Shown piece after piece: positions 34,054 through 42,562 of a stretch of DNA of 42,653 nucleotides. Position 1 is the stretch's first letter; each line of letters starts with the position of its first letter. The DNA is from an uncultured Alphaproteobacteria bacterium. GTDB taxonomy: Bacteria > Pseudomonadota > Alphaproteobacteria > HIMB59 > GCA-002718135. The notes below the pieces were generated by a model. That model was not told the DNA's origin, made no database searches, and worked only from the letters and a program-made list of their open reading frames with translations. The DNA is taken from positions 1-42,653 of the forward strand of contig CACDMT010000008.1 of NCBI GenBank assembly GCA_902553945.1, written 5' to 3'. A program made the translations under genes and the position numbers.

Positions 34054-35905
34054 TAAAAATTTCAGTTAGATTTTCTAAATATCCAGAGGGATTGGATAAT
34101 ATATTTCCATCAAGAATATTAGCTTGATCTAATATAAGATTTGACATTTTTTTATGATCAATTTTAGTTAAATTATTTGACAAGTTAATTATCATAGGAT
34201 GATTTGGATTAATTTCCAAAATTTTTTTAGAATCAGGAGTTTTCTGATTATGCATTTTCATTAATTTTTCCATATTAATGTCCATGCCTGTTTCTTCTGC
34301 AACAAGTAGTATTGGGCTTTTTGTTAATCTCTCAGAAATTATAACATTTGATATACTTTCTTTAAGTTCAGTTTTAAGAATATTAATTAAATCATTGATT
34401 TTATTATCTATTAATTTATCTTTGTCTTTTTTATCTTTTGTATTTTTTCCAACTTTTGAAACATCTACTTTTCCTTTAGTAATTGATTTAAATTCAAGAT
34501 CTTTAAATTTATTTACATTTTGAATCCAAAATTCGTCAACTGCATCTATCATAAATAGAACAGGGATTTTTTTATCTGCAAAAACTTCCAACTGAGGTGA
34601 GTTTTTAATGTGATCTTTGTCGGTGTTGGCAAAATAGTAAATTTCTTTTTGATCTTTTGCCATTATTTTAATGTATTCTTCTAAGGAAATCTTATTTTTA
34701 TTTATTGAATTTTCAAATCTAAGGAGAGGTAGTATTTTTTCATGATGATCATTATGTTCGTATAGACCTTCTTTTAATACTGTACCAAAGTTATTCCAAA
34801 AAGTTTCAAATTTAGGCTTCTCTTTATTTGCTAAATTTTCAATTTCACTTAATATCTTATTTGTTAGGCCTTTTCTAATCTTAGTAATTATAGGATTGTT
34901 TTGTAACATTTCTCTACTAATATTTAGAGAGATATCTTGCGAGTCTACTACTCCAGGTATAAATCTTAACCAGTTAGGAATGATATCTTCACATTCATCT
35001 GTAATAAAAACTTTTTGTACATATAATTTAATTTTATTTTTTCTGTCTGCATTAAATAAGTCCATTGGCTGATTTGTAGGAAAATAAACTAAAGCTTTAT
35101 AGCTTATTACACCTTCTGCATTGTAATGAATTGTTTTAAGAGGTTCATCAAAGTTGAATGAAATATTATTATAGAATTGTTTATACTCTTCTTCTTTAAT
35201 ATCTTTTTTATCTTTTAGCCATAATGGACTACCCTCATTAACTTTTTCTTCTTTCTCTTTATCATCAAGATCTTTTAGGAAAATTGGAAAAGGTATATAA
35301 TTTGAGTATTTGGTAATTATTGATCTTAATCTAAATGAGTCTAAAAACTCATCAGCATCTTTTTTAATATTGAGAGTAATGCATGTACCTCTTTTTTCTT
35401 TTTTTGCTTTTTCTATTGAATAATTTTCTTTGCCATTTGAAGTCCAAAGGTTGATTTCGTCATTTTCTGCATCCCTTGATAAAACATCAACCTTATCTGA
35501 AACCATATAAGAAGAATAAAAACCAACACCAAATTGGCCAATAGCAGAAATATCACCCTCTTTTTTATTTTTCATTGCTTCTATGAATTTGCTAGTTCCA
35601 GATCTTGCAATAGTACCAAGATTATCGATTAAATCTTGTCTATTCATACCTATTCCGTTGTCTTCAATTTCAATGATTTTTTTCTTTTTGGAGACTCGAA
35701 TATTAATTTTTAAATCTTTTTCATCTTTTAAAAGATTTTTTTTTGAAAGTGATTGGTATCTTAATTTTTCACAAGCATCAGCAGCATTTGAGATTAATTC
35801 ACGTAAAAATATCTCTCTTTCACTGTAAAGAGAATTAGCAACTAGGTCTAAAAGTTTACTAACTTCTGCCTGAAACGATAAATTTTCTTTTGAATTTTCT
35901 GCCAT
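34046..35905 (-). CDS. htpG: Molecular chaperone HtpG (Hsp90)
   Basis: This is the cytosolic Hsp90 homolog. The 619 residues show the GHKL ATPase domain with 'EIFLRELISNAADACEKLRY' (about 28), 'EIEDNGIGMN' (about 76) and 'IGQFGVGFYSSYMVS' (about 116), then the middle domain with 'PNWLRFIPGVVDSQDISLNI' (about 315), and the C-terminal dimerisation domain. It is close to the usual length of 620-635, and stands alone between serA (convergent) and the lipoprotein gene (divergent, 84 bases). Three ORFs on the other strand inside it are shadows. Confidence 0.97.
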   Translation of the reverse strand: MAENSKENLSFQAEVSKLLDLVANSLYSEREIFLRELISNAADACEKLRYQSLSKKNLLKDEKDLKINIRVSKKKKIIEIEDNGIGMNRQDLIDNLGTIARSGTSKFIEAMKNKKEGDISAIGQFGVGFYSSYMVSDKVDVLSRDAENDEINLWTSNGKENYSIEKAKKEKRGTCITLNIKKDADEFLDSFRLRSIITKYSNYIPFPIFLKDLDDKEKEEKVNEGSPLWLKDKKDIKEEEYKQFYNNISFNFDEPLKTIHYNAEGVISYKALVYFPTNQPMDLFNADRKNKIKLYVQKVFITDECEDIIPNWLRFIPGVVDSQDISLNISREMLQNNPIITKIRKGLTNKILSEIENLANKEKPKFETFWNNFGTVLKEGLYEHNDHHEKILPLLRFENSINKNKISLEEYIKIMAKDQKEIYYFANTDKDHIKNSPQLEVFADKKIPVLFMIDAVDEFWIQNVNKFKDLEFKSITKGKVDVSKVGKNTKDKKDKDKLIDNKINDLINILKTELKESISNVIISERLTKSPILLVAEETGMDINMEKLMKMHNQKTPDSKKILEINPNHPMIINLSNNLTKIDHKKMSNLILDQANILDGNILSNPSGYLENLTEIFIK

Positions 35906-35975
35906 TTTTTAAGATTTAAGCATTCATATTCATAATTCAATAGTAAGCAATAATTTTTTGCCACATTTAAGACTA

Positions 35976-35981
35976 TATAAT
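35976..35981 (+). promoter_or_regulatory. TATAAT -10 box upstream of the transglycosylase-like gene
   Basis: A perfect TATAAT sits nine bases before the ATG at 35990. The region 17 bases upstream is only a T run with no good -35 box. If the box is used, transcription would begin almost at the first ATG, implying a leaderless message or translation from one of the in-frame ATGs at 35999 or 36008. Confidence 0.4.
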
Positions 35982-35989
35982 CAAAAATT

Positions 35990-36622
35990 ATGATATTTAT
36001 GTCTTTCATGAGGTTAGATAATCTTCTTAAGATAATATGTATTTCAATTATTTTTCTTTATGCCTGCACTTCTAATCAACTAACTAATACGGCTGATAGT
36101 TGCATTATATTTGATCAAAAGAAAAATTGGTATAAGGCAACTAAAAAATCATATGACAAATGGGAAACGCCAATTGCTTTTCAATTAGCTATTATTAAAC
36201 AAGAGTCATCATTTGCACAATTTGCAAAACCAAAAAGAAAAAAATTGTTAGGTTTTATTCCGAGTTCAAGACCATCAACTGCTTTTGGTTATGCTCAAAT
36301 TACTAATCCAACTTGGGACTGGTATAAAAATAAAACAGGAAATCAAAATGCTTCAAGGGCTAATTTTAATGATGTAACTGATTTTATTGGTTGGTATACA
36401 ACTCAAACAGAAAATATGGTTGGTATATCAAAAAAAGATTATTACAATCAATATTTAGCATATCACGAAGGTCAAAATGGTTGGTCGAAAGAAACATTTA
36501 AAAGTAAAGAATGGTTGATTGAAGTAGCTAAAACTGTAGAAAGAAATACAAATATGTATAATAAACAATTAAAAAGTTGTGAAGATAAACTAAATAGAAA
36601 AGGATTATTTGGGATATTTTAA
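35990..36622 (+). CDS. Lipoprotein with lytic transglycosylase (SLT)-like domain
   Basis: This is a probable outer-membrane lipoprotein that cleaves peptidoglycan. The N-terminus ends in a lipobox (FLYAC, Cys26), and the tidy signal peptide 'MRLDNLLKIICISIIF' makes Met7 (36008) as likely a start as the track's ATG. The SLT-like domain shows 'AIIKQESSFAQFAKPKR' with the catalytic Glu72, 'STAFGYAQITNPTWDWYK' (about 95) and 'YLAYHEGQNGW' (about 150), resembling a proteobacterial family of small transglycosylase-like lipoproteins. The next gene begins on its stop codon (TAATG). Confidence 0.82.
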   Translation: MIFMSFMRLDNLLKIICISIIFLYACTSNQLTNTADSCIIFDQKKNWYKATKKSYDKWETPIAFQLAIIKQESSFAQFAKPKRKKLLGFIPSSRPSTAFGYAQITNPTWDWYKNKTGNQNASRANFNDVTDFIGWYTTQTENMVGISKKDYYNQYLAYHEGQNGWSKETFKSKEWLIEVAKTVERNTNMYNKQLKSCEDKLNRKGLFGIF

Positions 36623-37800
36623 TGCCAGTTCTCAATAGTATTAATCAAATGTTAAACGAAATGACAGAATGGCGTCATGACTTACATAAAATACCTGAAA
36701 TAGGATTAGAGGAGTATGAAACATCTAAATATATTAAAAATAAGTTAAAAGAATTTAATGTAAATTTTAAGGATCGATATTCAAATACCGGTATAGTTGC
36801 ATGGGTTGATGGTAATAAAAAAACTAATGAAAAGACAATAGGGCTACGAGCTGACTTCGATGCCTTGCCAATGCCCGAAAAAAATGAATTTGATCATAAA
36901 TCTACAAATAAAGGTATGATGCATGCTTGTGGTCATGATGGGCATACTACCATGCTACTTGGAGCAGCAAAATATTTAAATGAAAATAATGATTTTAACG
37001 GCAGAGTCTATTTTATTTTCCAACCTGGTGAAGAAGGATTTGCTGGAGGAAAAAAAATGATTGATGATGGTATGTTTGAAGATTTTAAAATTGATGAAGT
37101 ATATGCTCTTCACAATTGGCCTGAACTTCCATTTGGAACTTTTGGAGTAAATAGTGGGCCTATGATGGCGGCAGTGGATGAATTTGATATAATTGTTAAG
37201 GGTAAAGGAGGTCATGCCGCATCACCTCATCTAGCAATTGATCCTGTTGTAATATCTGCACAAGTTATATCTGCAGTCCAAACTATAATCAGTCGATCAA
37301 CTGATCCTGTAGATAAAGCTTTAATTAGTATTACTAAAATTAATGCCGGCACAGCATATAATGTTATTGATGATCAGGTAAAAATGGGTGGTACAATTAG
37401 AACTTTTAAAAAGGAAACTCGATCTTATATTGAAAAAAGACTAAGAGAATTATGTAATGGAATTGCAGAAGCTCATGGTGCTGAAATTAAAATCCAATTT
37501 GATTTAGTAAATAAATACCCACCAACAATAAATTCAAAAAAAGAAAGTATATTTGCAGCAAATGTTGCCAAAGAGTTGGTTGGAGATGAGAAGGTAATAA
37601 CGGATATTGATCCATCTATGGGAGGAGAGGATTTTTCTTATTTATTAGAAGAAAAACCAGGGACTTATTTATATCTAGGACAAGGTGATGATAATCATAA
37701 GGCTCATCTTCATACAACTAAATATGATTTTAATGATAATCTTCTACCAGTAGGTGTAAATTTTTGGGTTGAATTAGTAAAAAAGTATTTTTCTAAATAA
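36622..37800 (+). CDS. M20 family amidohydrolase (hippurate hydrolase / N-acyl amino acid hydrolase type)
   Basis: This cytosolic two-metal hydrolase of the M20D branch removes acyl groups from N-acyl amino acids or related amides. The 392 residues carry 'WRHDLHKIPEIGLEEYETS' at the start, 'GLRADFDALPM' (about 73), the metal motif 'MHACGHDGHTTMLLGAA' (about 100), 'FQPGEEGFAGGKKMIDDG' (about 133) and 'GGHAASPHLAIDP' in the lid domain (about 194). The exact substrate cannot be read. The start overlaps the previous stop by one base, suggesting cotranscription. Confidence 0.9.
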   Translation: MPVLNSINQMLNEMTEWRHDLHKIPEIGLEEYETSKYIKNKLKEFNVNFKDRYSNTGIVAWVDGNKKTNEKTIGLRADFDALPMPEKNEFDHKSTNKGMMHACGHDGHTTMLLGAAKYLNENNDFNGRVYFIFQPGEEGFAGGKKMIDDGMFEDFKIDEVYALHNWPELPFGTFGVNSGPMMAAVDEFDIIVKGKGGHAASPHLAIDPVVISAQVISAVQTIISRSTDPVDKALISITKINAGTAYNVIDDQVKMGGTIRTFKKETRSYIEKRLRELCNGIAEAHGAEIKIQFDLVNKYPPTINSKKESIFAANVAKELVGDEKVITDIDPSMGGEDFSYLLEEKPGTYLYLGQGDDNHKAHLHTTKYDFNDNLLPVGVNFWVELVKKYFSK

Positions 37801-37805
37801 TTTTT

Positions 37806-38567
37806 ATGATTAATTTTAGTGCAATTTTTTCAATAATTGCATTTAGACTAAAGGAGTTTTTTTCTGAGTATCAGTATTCATTACTTGCTCCAATTACCAC
37901 TAATATACTTTTTATATTAGTTTTTATAACTATAGAAAGTTATCATTCTTTATCTATAGAATCAGAATCCTTTGTATATTTTATTGCCCCAGGATTAATC
38001 ATAATGATTGTAGCTCAAGAAAGTTATGATATTCCATCAGTAACTTTAGTTAACATGAAACAAATTGGTTCTTTAAATGATTGGTTGCTTGCACCCATTT
38101 CTAGAATTGAAATTTTAATTTCATTATTAATTAGTTCAATTATTATTGGATTCATTATTGCAATTTCTAATTTATTTATTTTTTCATTTTTTATAGATAT
38201 GCAAATCTACAATTATTTATTTTTTTGTTATTATTTAATAATTGTAATAATTTTTTTTTCATGCCTGGGATGTCTTGTTGGTATTTTATTTAATACTTGG
38301 GATACTCAAAGTACTTTTTCGAATTTTTTTGTAATACCATTAAATTTTCTATCTGGTACTTTTTTTTCAATAGGATATTTGCCTGAAAATTTAAAATTCA
38401 TACTGTATTACAATCCTTATTATTATGTAGTAAGTTTTTTTAGAAATTGTTTTAACAATGATTATACATTTCAATTACAACAAAATATCTATATTTTATT
38501 TTTTATAATTTTATCTTTTACAATTACAGCTTATGTCTATTTTAGAGGATATAATATCATAAAATGA
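37806..38567 (+). CDS. ABC-2 type transporter permease (no ATPase neighbour)
   Basis: This 253-residue membrane protein has six helices in the ABC-2 layout: an amphipathic N-terminus 'IIAFRLKEFFSEYQYSL', helices near 28-46, 58-75, 100-130, 135-160 and 170-190, and a last one near 230-248. 'VIPLNFLSGTFFSIGYLPEN' is the family's conserved segment before the last helix. Such permeases need an ATPase subunit, but none is adjacent: an M20 hydrolase precedes it and a VTT-domain protein overlaps its end by four bases. The substrate is unknown, and the ATPase must come from elsewhere. Confidence 0.8.
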   Translation: MINFSAIFSIIAFRLKEFFSEYQYSLLAPITTNILFILVFITIESYHSLSIESESFVYFIAPGLIIMIVAQESYDIPSVTLVNMKQIGSLNDWLLAPISRIEILISLLISSIIIGFIIAISNLFIFSFFIDMQIYNYLFFCYYLIIVIIFFSCLGCLVGILFNTWDTQSTFSNFFVIPLNFLSGTFFSIGYLPENLKFILYYNPYYYVVSFFRNCFNNDYTFQLQQNIYILFFIILSFTITAYVYFRGYNIIK

Positions 38568-39169
38568 TTGATTATATTCTTATTATTTTAAATTATACAC
38601 AATTATTAATTGAGGAAAATTATTTATCTGCCTTAATAATATATTTTTTATTTTGCATATCTTTCTTCTTTCTTTCATTACCAGGGGGGTTAATTGTAAC
38701 TTTATCATCTGGTTTTTTCTTTGGTTTTTATATTGGTTTTTTTATAAATATTATATCTATAACTATTGGTAGTTTATTTTTTACAATTTTATCAAAATAT
38801 TTTTTTATAAATTATTTTAATAAATATCTCTCAAAATATACTGATAAATTAAATAAAATTATTAAGAAATCTTCTTATGAATATTTAATATTAATAAGAC
38901 TTATATTTGGCATACCTCTAATTGTTCAAAACTTATTTATATCAACTTTAGAAATTTCAAAACTCAAATTCATAATTTCATCAATAATAGGTTTCACTCC
39001 TTATTTTTTAATATTTTCCTATGCTGGGGACAGAATATCTAATTTACTAGAAATAAAATCTTTTTCTATTAAAAATTTTTTTTCTATTGAAATTATAATT
39101 GTATTAATAATTTTTTTTGTAATTATAATATTTAGAATATTTGCTAATATTAATTCAAAGAAAAATTAA
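38564..39169 (+). CDS. TVP38/TMEM64 (VTT-domain) membrane protein
   Basis: This 201-residue membrane protein belongs to the DedA-like VTT superfamily. It shows 'LPGGLIVTLSSGFFFGFYIG' (about 39), a short re-entrant-like helix with glycine pairs, the connecting 'YLILIRLIFGIPLIVQNL' (about 106) and 'FTPYFLIFSYAGDRI' (about 146). Family members are thought to move lipids or other solutes across the membrane. The start overlaps the ABC-2 permease stop (ATGA), and the stop interlocks with the opposing gene in TTAA. Confidence 0.78.
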   Translation: MIDYILIILNYTQLLIEENYLSALIIYFLFCISFFFLSLPGGLIVTLSSGFFFGFYIGFFINIISITIGSLFFTILSKYFFINYFNKYLSKYTDKLNKIIKKSSYEYLILIRLIFGIPLIVQNLFISTLEISKLKFIISSIIGFTPYFLIFSYAGDRISNLLEIKSFSIKNFFSIEIIIVLIIFFVIIIFRIFANINSKKN

Positions 39170-39549
39170 TAAAATAATTTTTTATATTTTATTGTAATAA
39201 TAACTAAATAAACTGTTACAATTGTTGCACTGTATATAGTTATATCAATCAACAAAAGCTTCTTCGCAGAAAATTCGTTAAAGAATCTAGAATAAATCAA
39301 AGCAGTAGTTTGTATAATCGAAGTAATCGTTATTATTATTAGCAATTTTAATGATTTTTGTGGACTAATATAAATGTATAGTAGTCCAATAAATAATAAA
39401 CCAGTTATGGATGCCCCTATATTTCTTAACCAGGCAACATTTATTTCCTCTGCATTTGTTATATTTACAAAATTAAATGGAAATACAAGAAAATACACTC
39501 CGTATATTAATGAAAAAATTGATAATACTAATAAACTTAATCTAATCAT
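39166..39549 (-). CDS. Hypothetical four-helix membrane protein
   Basis: This 127-residue protein, with helices near 4-27, 46-65, 69-90 and 102-122, is not one I can name. 'WLRNIGASITGLLFIGLLYI' follows an extracytoplasmic loop, a pattern seen in several small families of unknown function. It ends within the TTAA shared with the VTT-domain gene and diverges from the 77-residue gene with 73 bases between. A plus-strand ORF at 39374-39586 is its shadow. Confidence 0.6.
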   Translation of the reverse strand: MIRLSLLVLSIFSLIYGVYFLVFPFNFVNITNAEEINVAWLRNIGASITGLLFIGLLYIYISPQKSLKLLIIITITSIIQTTALIYSRFFNEFSAKKLLLIDITIYSATIVTVYLVIITIKYKKLFY

Positions 39550-39622
39550 ATTAATTAAGAATAAATACTTATTTATAAATATTTAAGATTGCAAATTTTA
39601 TTATCTAAATATACAAAAAGAT

Positions 39623-39856
39623 ATGATCCGATTGTTAATTGTTTTAGCTGTCATTATAATGATTTTATTTATTTTAAGATCTAGGGCCAAGTCAGGATCA
39701 ATTGGAGGTACTAAATTATATAGAAACTTAATTTTAATTGTAATTTTAGCAGGAGTGTTATTTTTTCTTGCTACTTCAGGTAAATTTTTAATTCCACAAC
39801 TATTAAATTTAATTAAAGTTGGATTGCCATTTTTAACAAAACTAATAGGAATTTAA
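39623..39856 (+). CDS. Small hypothetical membrane protein (like the anchor part of membrane DnaJ proteins)
   Basis: The 77 residues hold two or three hydrophobic stretches: 3-18, then 'RSRAKSGSIGGTKLYRN', 35-50 with 'FLATSGKFLIP', and 57-75. This resembles the N-terminal membrane portion of some alphaproteobacterial membrane-anchored DnaJ (Tim14/Pam18-like) proteins, in which a basic linker is followed by a helix and a short 'SGK' or 'TGR' turn. No J domain follows, since the dioxygenase gene begins on its stop codon (TAATG). The likeness is an impression from memory, so the protein is best treated as hypothetical. Confidence 0.6.
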   Translation: MIRLLIVLAVIIMILFILRSRAKSGSIGGTKLYRNLILIVILAGVLFFLATSGKFLIPQLLNLIKVGLPFLTKLIGI

Positions 39857-40719
39857 TGAATTATTTTAATAAGACAAATTTACCAATGAATGATGAGATG
39901 GTTAATTTTTGGAATGATAATGGCTATCTCGTTATTGAGGATTTTAATAGTGAGGAAGAATGTGATAAAATAATTGAAAGATCAAGTTATCTAATTGATA
40001 ATAATAACTTAAATAATCAAAAATCTATTTTTGATACAATTAACCAAGCACATAATGATGATAAATATTTCTTAGAGTCTGGAGATAAAATTAGATTTTT
40101 TTTTGAAGAAAAAGCAGATTTAGAAAATACTAATATTAATGAAAACAAACATTTTATAGTCAATAAAATTGGTCATGCTTTACACGACTTAGATGAAGTT
40201 TTTCATAATTTTTCTCACAAAAAAGAACTGCAAGACATAGCTTTAAAAATAGGATTTAAAAAACCAAAATTACTACAATCAATGTATATTTTTAAACAAC
40301 CAAAAATAGGAGGAGAGGTAGTTTGTCATCAAGACTCAACATTTCTCTATACTGAACCTGAAAGTACCGTTGGTTTCTGGTTTGCTTTAGAAGATGCAAA
40401 TAAAAGTAATGGATGTTTACAAGTTGCAAGTGGAGGTCATAAAGGACCACTAAGAAATTTATTTAAAAAAATTGATGGTAAAATGCAAATGTTAGAAGTA
40501 AATAGTGAAGAATTTCCTGAAACAGATACATTTGTAGAAGTTAAAAAAGGATCACTGGTATTATTGCATGGAAGACTTCCTCATTATTCTTGTGAAAATA
40601 CAAGTCCTAATTCAAGGCACGCTTACACAATTCATGTTATAGATGAAAAGAATTATTATCCAGATTGGAATTGGCTTCAAAGATCTGAACTACCACTAAA
40701 AAGTTTTATTAATGACTAA
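39856..40719 (+). CDS. Phytanoyl-CoA dioxygenase (PhyH) family Fe(II)/2-oxoglutarate oxygenase
   Basis: This is a probable iron- and 2-oxoglutarate-dependent oxygenase. The 287 residues have the PhyH opening 'FWNDNGYLVIEDFNSEEECD' (about 18) and the iron facial triad: 'VVCHQDSTF' with His158 and Asp160 (approximate numbers) and a distal His in 'LLHGRLPHYS' (about 236-242). Arg in 'NSRHAYTIHVID' (about 253) would bind 2-oxoglutarate. The substrate is unknown; the family acts on lipids, small polar metabolites and modified bases. It overlaps the nucleoside hydrolase gene by 8 bases, which links the two in one transcript. Confidence 0.88.
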   Translation: MNYFNKTNLPMNDEMVNFWNDNGYLVIEDFNSEEECDKIIERSSYLIDNNNLNNQKSIFDTINQAHNDDKYFLESGDKIRFFFEEKADLENTNINENKHFIVNKIGHALHDLDEVFHNFSHKKELQDIALKIGFKKPKLLQSMYIFKQPKIGGEVVCHQDSTFLYTEPESTVGFWFALEDANKSNGCLQVASGGHKGPLRNLFKKIDGKMQMLEVNSEEFPETDTFVEVKKGSLVLLHGRLPHYSCENTSPNSRHAYTIHVIDEKNYYPDWNWLQRSELPLKSFIND

Positions 40720-41656
40720 AAAAATTATTTTAGACTGTGATCCAGGACATGATGATGCTGTAGCTATAATGCTAGCAGCAGCTTCTTCAGAGATTGAGAT
40801 ACTTGGTATAACGTGCGTAGGTGGAAATTCAGGATTAAATAATACAGTAAATAATGCATTAAAAGTTTGTACATTAATTGAAAGAACTGATTTGAAAATT
40901 TATTCTGGTGCAAATAAACCAATACATTATGATTTATTTACAGCTGAATATGTTCATGGAAAAACAGGGCTAGACAAAAAAGGCGATCCAATAATAGTAA
41001 CTAATGATTACAAAGTACAAGAAAAAAATGCAATAGATTTTATTATTGATACTTGTAAATCATCTGAGGATGAAATTTACTTATGTCCAACTGGACCACT
41101 TACAAATATCGCTTTAAGTTTACAAAAAGATCCATCAATAAAGGATAAAATAAAAGAAATAGTTTTTATGGGTGGTGCAGCAATGTGTCTTGGAAACACG
41201 ACGCCCTCAGCGGAATTTAATATTTACGTCGATCCACATGCAGCTAATATTGTACTAAACTCTGGCATTCCGATGACAATGATGGGCCTAGATGTTACAC
41301 ATCAAGTAAATGTAAATAGTAAAATTATTAATTTTATGAATGAAAATAATAACAAAAGTTCTAAATTCTTTGGTGAGTTAATGGAGTTTTATACAATTTT
41401 TCATAAAAAATTATATGAAACAGAAGACACTCCTCTTCACGATCCTTGTGTAATAGCCTATTTATTAGAACCAAGTATTTTTGAGGGCAAATTAGTTAAT
41501 GTTGCTGTAGAAGAAAATTCTAAATTAACACGTGGAGAAACAGTAGTTGATTGGTTAGGTGTTACAAACAGAAAACCTAATTGTTTTGTAATGAATCATG
41601 CAAATGATAAAAAATTTTTTGAATTATTAAAAAATAAACTATGTTTGCTACCTTAA
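40712..41656 (+). CDS. Inosine-uridine type nucleoside hydrolase
   Basis: This enzyme cleaves the N-glycosidic bond of nucleosides to release the base and ribose. The 314 residues start with the calcium-binding signature 'IILDCDPGHDDAVAIML' (about 4-20). 'VHGKTGLDKKG' (about 83) and 'MGGAAMCLGNTTPSAEFNIY' (about 153) with 'DPHAANIVL' follow, and 'HDPCVIAYLL' (about 246) holds the final metal-binding Asp. It belongs to the IunH superfamily, but the exact nucleoside preference is not clear. Freed purines could enter the degradation or salvage genes of this window. The stop shares TTAA with psuG. Confidence 0.92.
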   Translation: MTKKIILDCDPGHDDAVAIMLAAASSEIEILGITCVGGNSGLNNTVNNALKVCTLIERTDLKIYSGANKPIHYDLFTAEYVHGKTGLDKKGDPIIVTNDYKVQEKNAIDFIIDTCKSSEDEIYLCPTGPLTNIALSLQKDPSIKDKIKEIVFMGGAAMCLGNTTPSAEFNIYVDPHAANIVLNSGIPMTMMGLDVTHQVNVNSKIINFMNENNNKSSKFFGELMEFYTIFHKKLYETEDTPLHDPCVIAYLLEPSIFEGKLVNVAVEENSKLTRGETVVDWLGVTNRKPNCFVMNHANDKKFFELLKNKLCLLP

Positions 41657-42561
41657 GAATAAAATTCTTTAGCAATTTTTCCTGCTAAATTAGCATTATT
41701 TATTATTAAAGCAACATTGGCATCTAAAGTTTGATTTTCTGAAAACTTATTTATTTCTTTTATTAAAAATGGCGTCAATTCTTTACCACTAATTTTATTT
41801 TTCTCAGCTTTTATTAAAGCTTTATTTATCCATTTATTTATTTTATCTTTACTTATTTCATTTTCTTTTGGTACTTTATTAAATATAAGAATTGATTTAT
41901 TATTATTAATTTTACTATTTAATTTTAAATAATTACTTATATCAGAAATATTATCAAAATTATTATCAACTAGATTAGTGGTTTTAGCATACCAAAAACC
42001 AGGCATAAAATTTGTTTTATAGCCAATTCTTGTTATTCCTAAGGTCTCTAGAAGTTCATGAGTTTTATTTAAATCCAGAATTGATTTTGCTCCACTACAA
42101 ATTATATAATTATGATTTTCAGACAGTGCATATAAATCTGCTGATACATCGTATGTGTTTTCTGCGTTCAAATGAACACCTCCAATTCCCCCAGTAGCAA
42201 AAAATTTTATTCCAAACTTTGAAGCTATTGTTATAGTACTTGCTACAGTAGTAGCCGCATTTTCTTTTTTATATATAGATAAATTTATATTGTGATTTGA
42301 GACTTTTTGAACATTAATATCTTTTGCTAAAATATTTATATCTTCTTCATTTAAGCCAACTTTTATTTTACCATTAATTAAACCAATGGTTGCAGCTACT
42401 GCACCACTATCTTTTACAGCAGTTATTGATTCTTTAGCAACTTTAATGTTATCTGGATAAGGTAAACCATGGCTAATTAAAGTACTTTCTAGTGCTACTA
42501 TTGGTTTTTTTAAATCTATAGCTTTTTGAATATCTCTGTTTATTTCATATAAATCATTCAT
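41653..42561 (-). CDS. psuG: Pseudouridine-5'-phosphate glycosidase
   Basis: PsuG splits pseudouridine 5'-phosphate to uracil and ribose 5-phosphate. The 302 residues match the family closely: 'PIVALESTLISHGLPYPDN' (about 19), 'AVAATIGLINGKIKVGL' (about 53), 'TTVASTITIASKFGIKFFAT' (about 103), 'GGIGGVHLNAENTYDVSADL' (about 123) and 'GAKSILDLNKTHELLETLG' (about 156). The partner kinase PsuK, usually adjacent, would supply the substrate. The clipped gene upstream on the same strand might be it but shows no clear kinase feature. Confidence 0.94.
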   Translation of the reverse strand: MNDLYEINRDIQKAIDLKKPIVALESTLISHGLPYPDNIKVAKESITAVKDSGAVAATIGLINGKIKVGLNEEDINILAKDINVQKVSNHNINLSIYKKENAATTVASTITIASKFGIKFFATGGIGGVHLNAENTYDVSADLYALSENHNYIICSGAKSILDLNKTHELLETLGITRIGYKTNFMPGFWYAKTTNLVDNNFDNISDISNYLKLNSKINNNKSILIFNKVPKENEISKDKINKWINKALIKAEKNKISGKELTPFLIKEINKFSENQTLDANVALIINNANLAGKIAKEFYS

Positions 42562-42562
42562 T

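Noticed and set aside
34278-35828. Two 81-residue plus-strand ORFs inside htpG
   Set aside because: Both are antisense to conserved HtpG domains and have no recognisable features.
35906-35975. CTTAAA with CTTACTATT spacing on the minus strand as a heat-shock promoter for htpG
   Set aside because: Only a loose match to the alphaproteobacterial RpoH consensus; not enough to call.
36976-37215. 79-residue minus-strand ORF inside the M20 gene
   Set aside because: Shadow of the conserved hydrolase frame.
39374-39586. 70-residue plus-strand ORF opposite the four-helix protein
   Set aside because: Overlaps the minus-strand membrane gene and its promoter side; the minus frame has a more convincing helix pattern.
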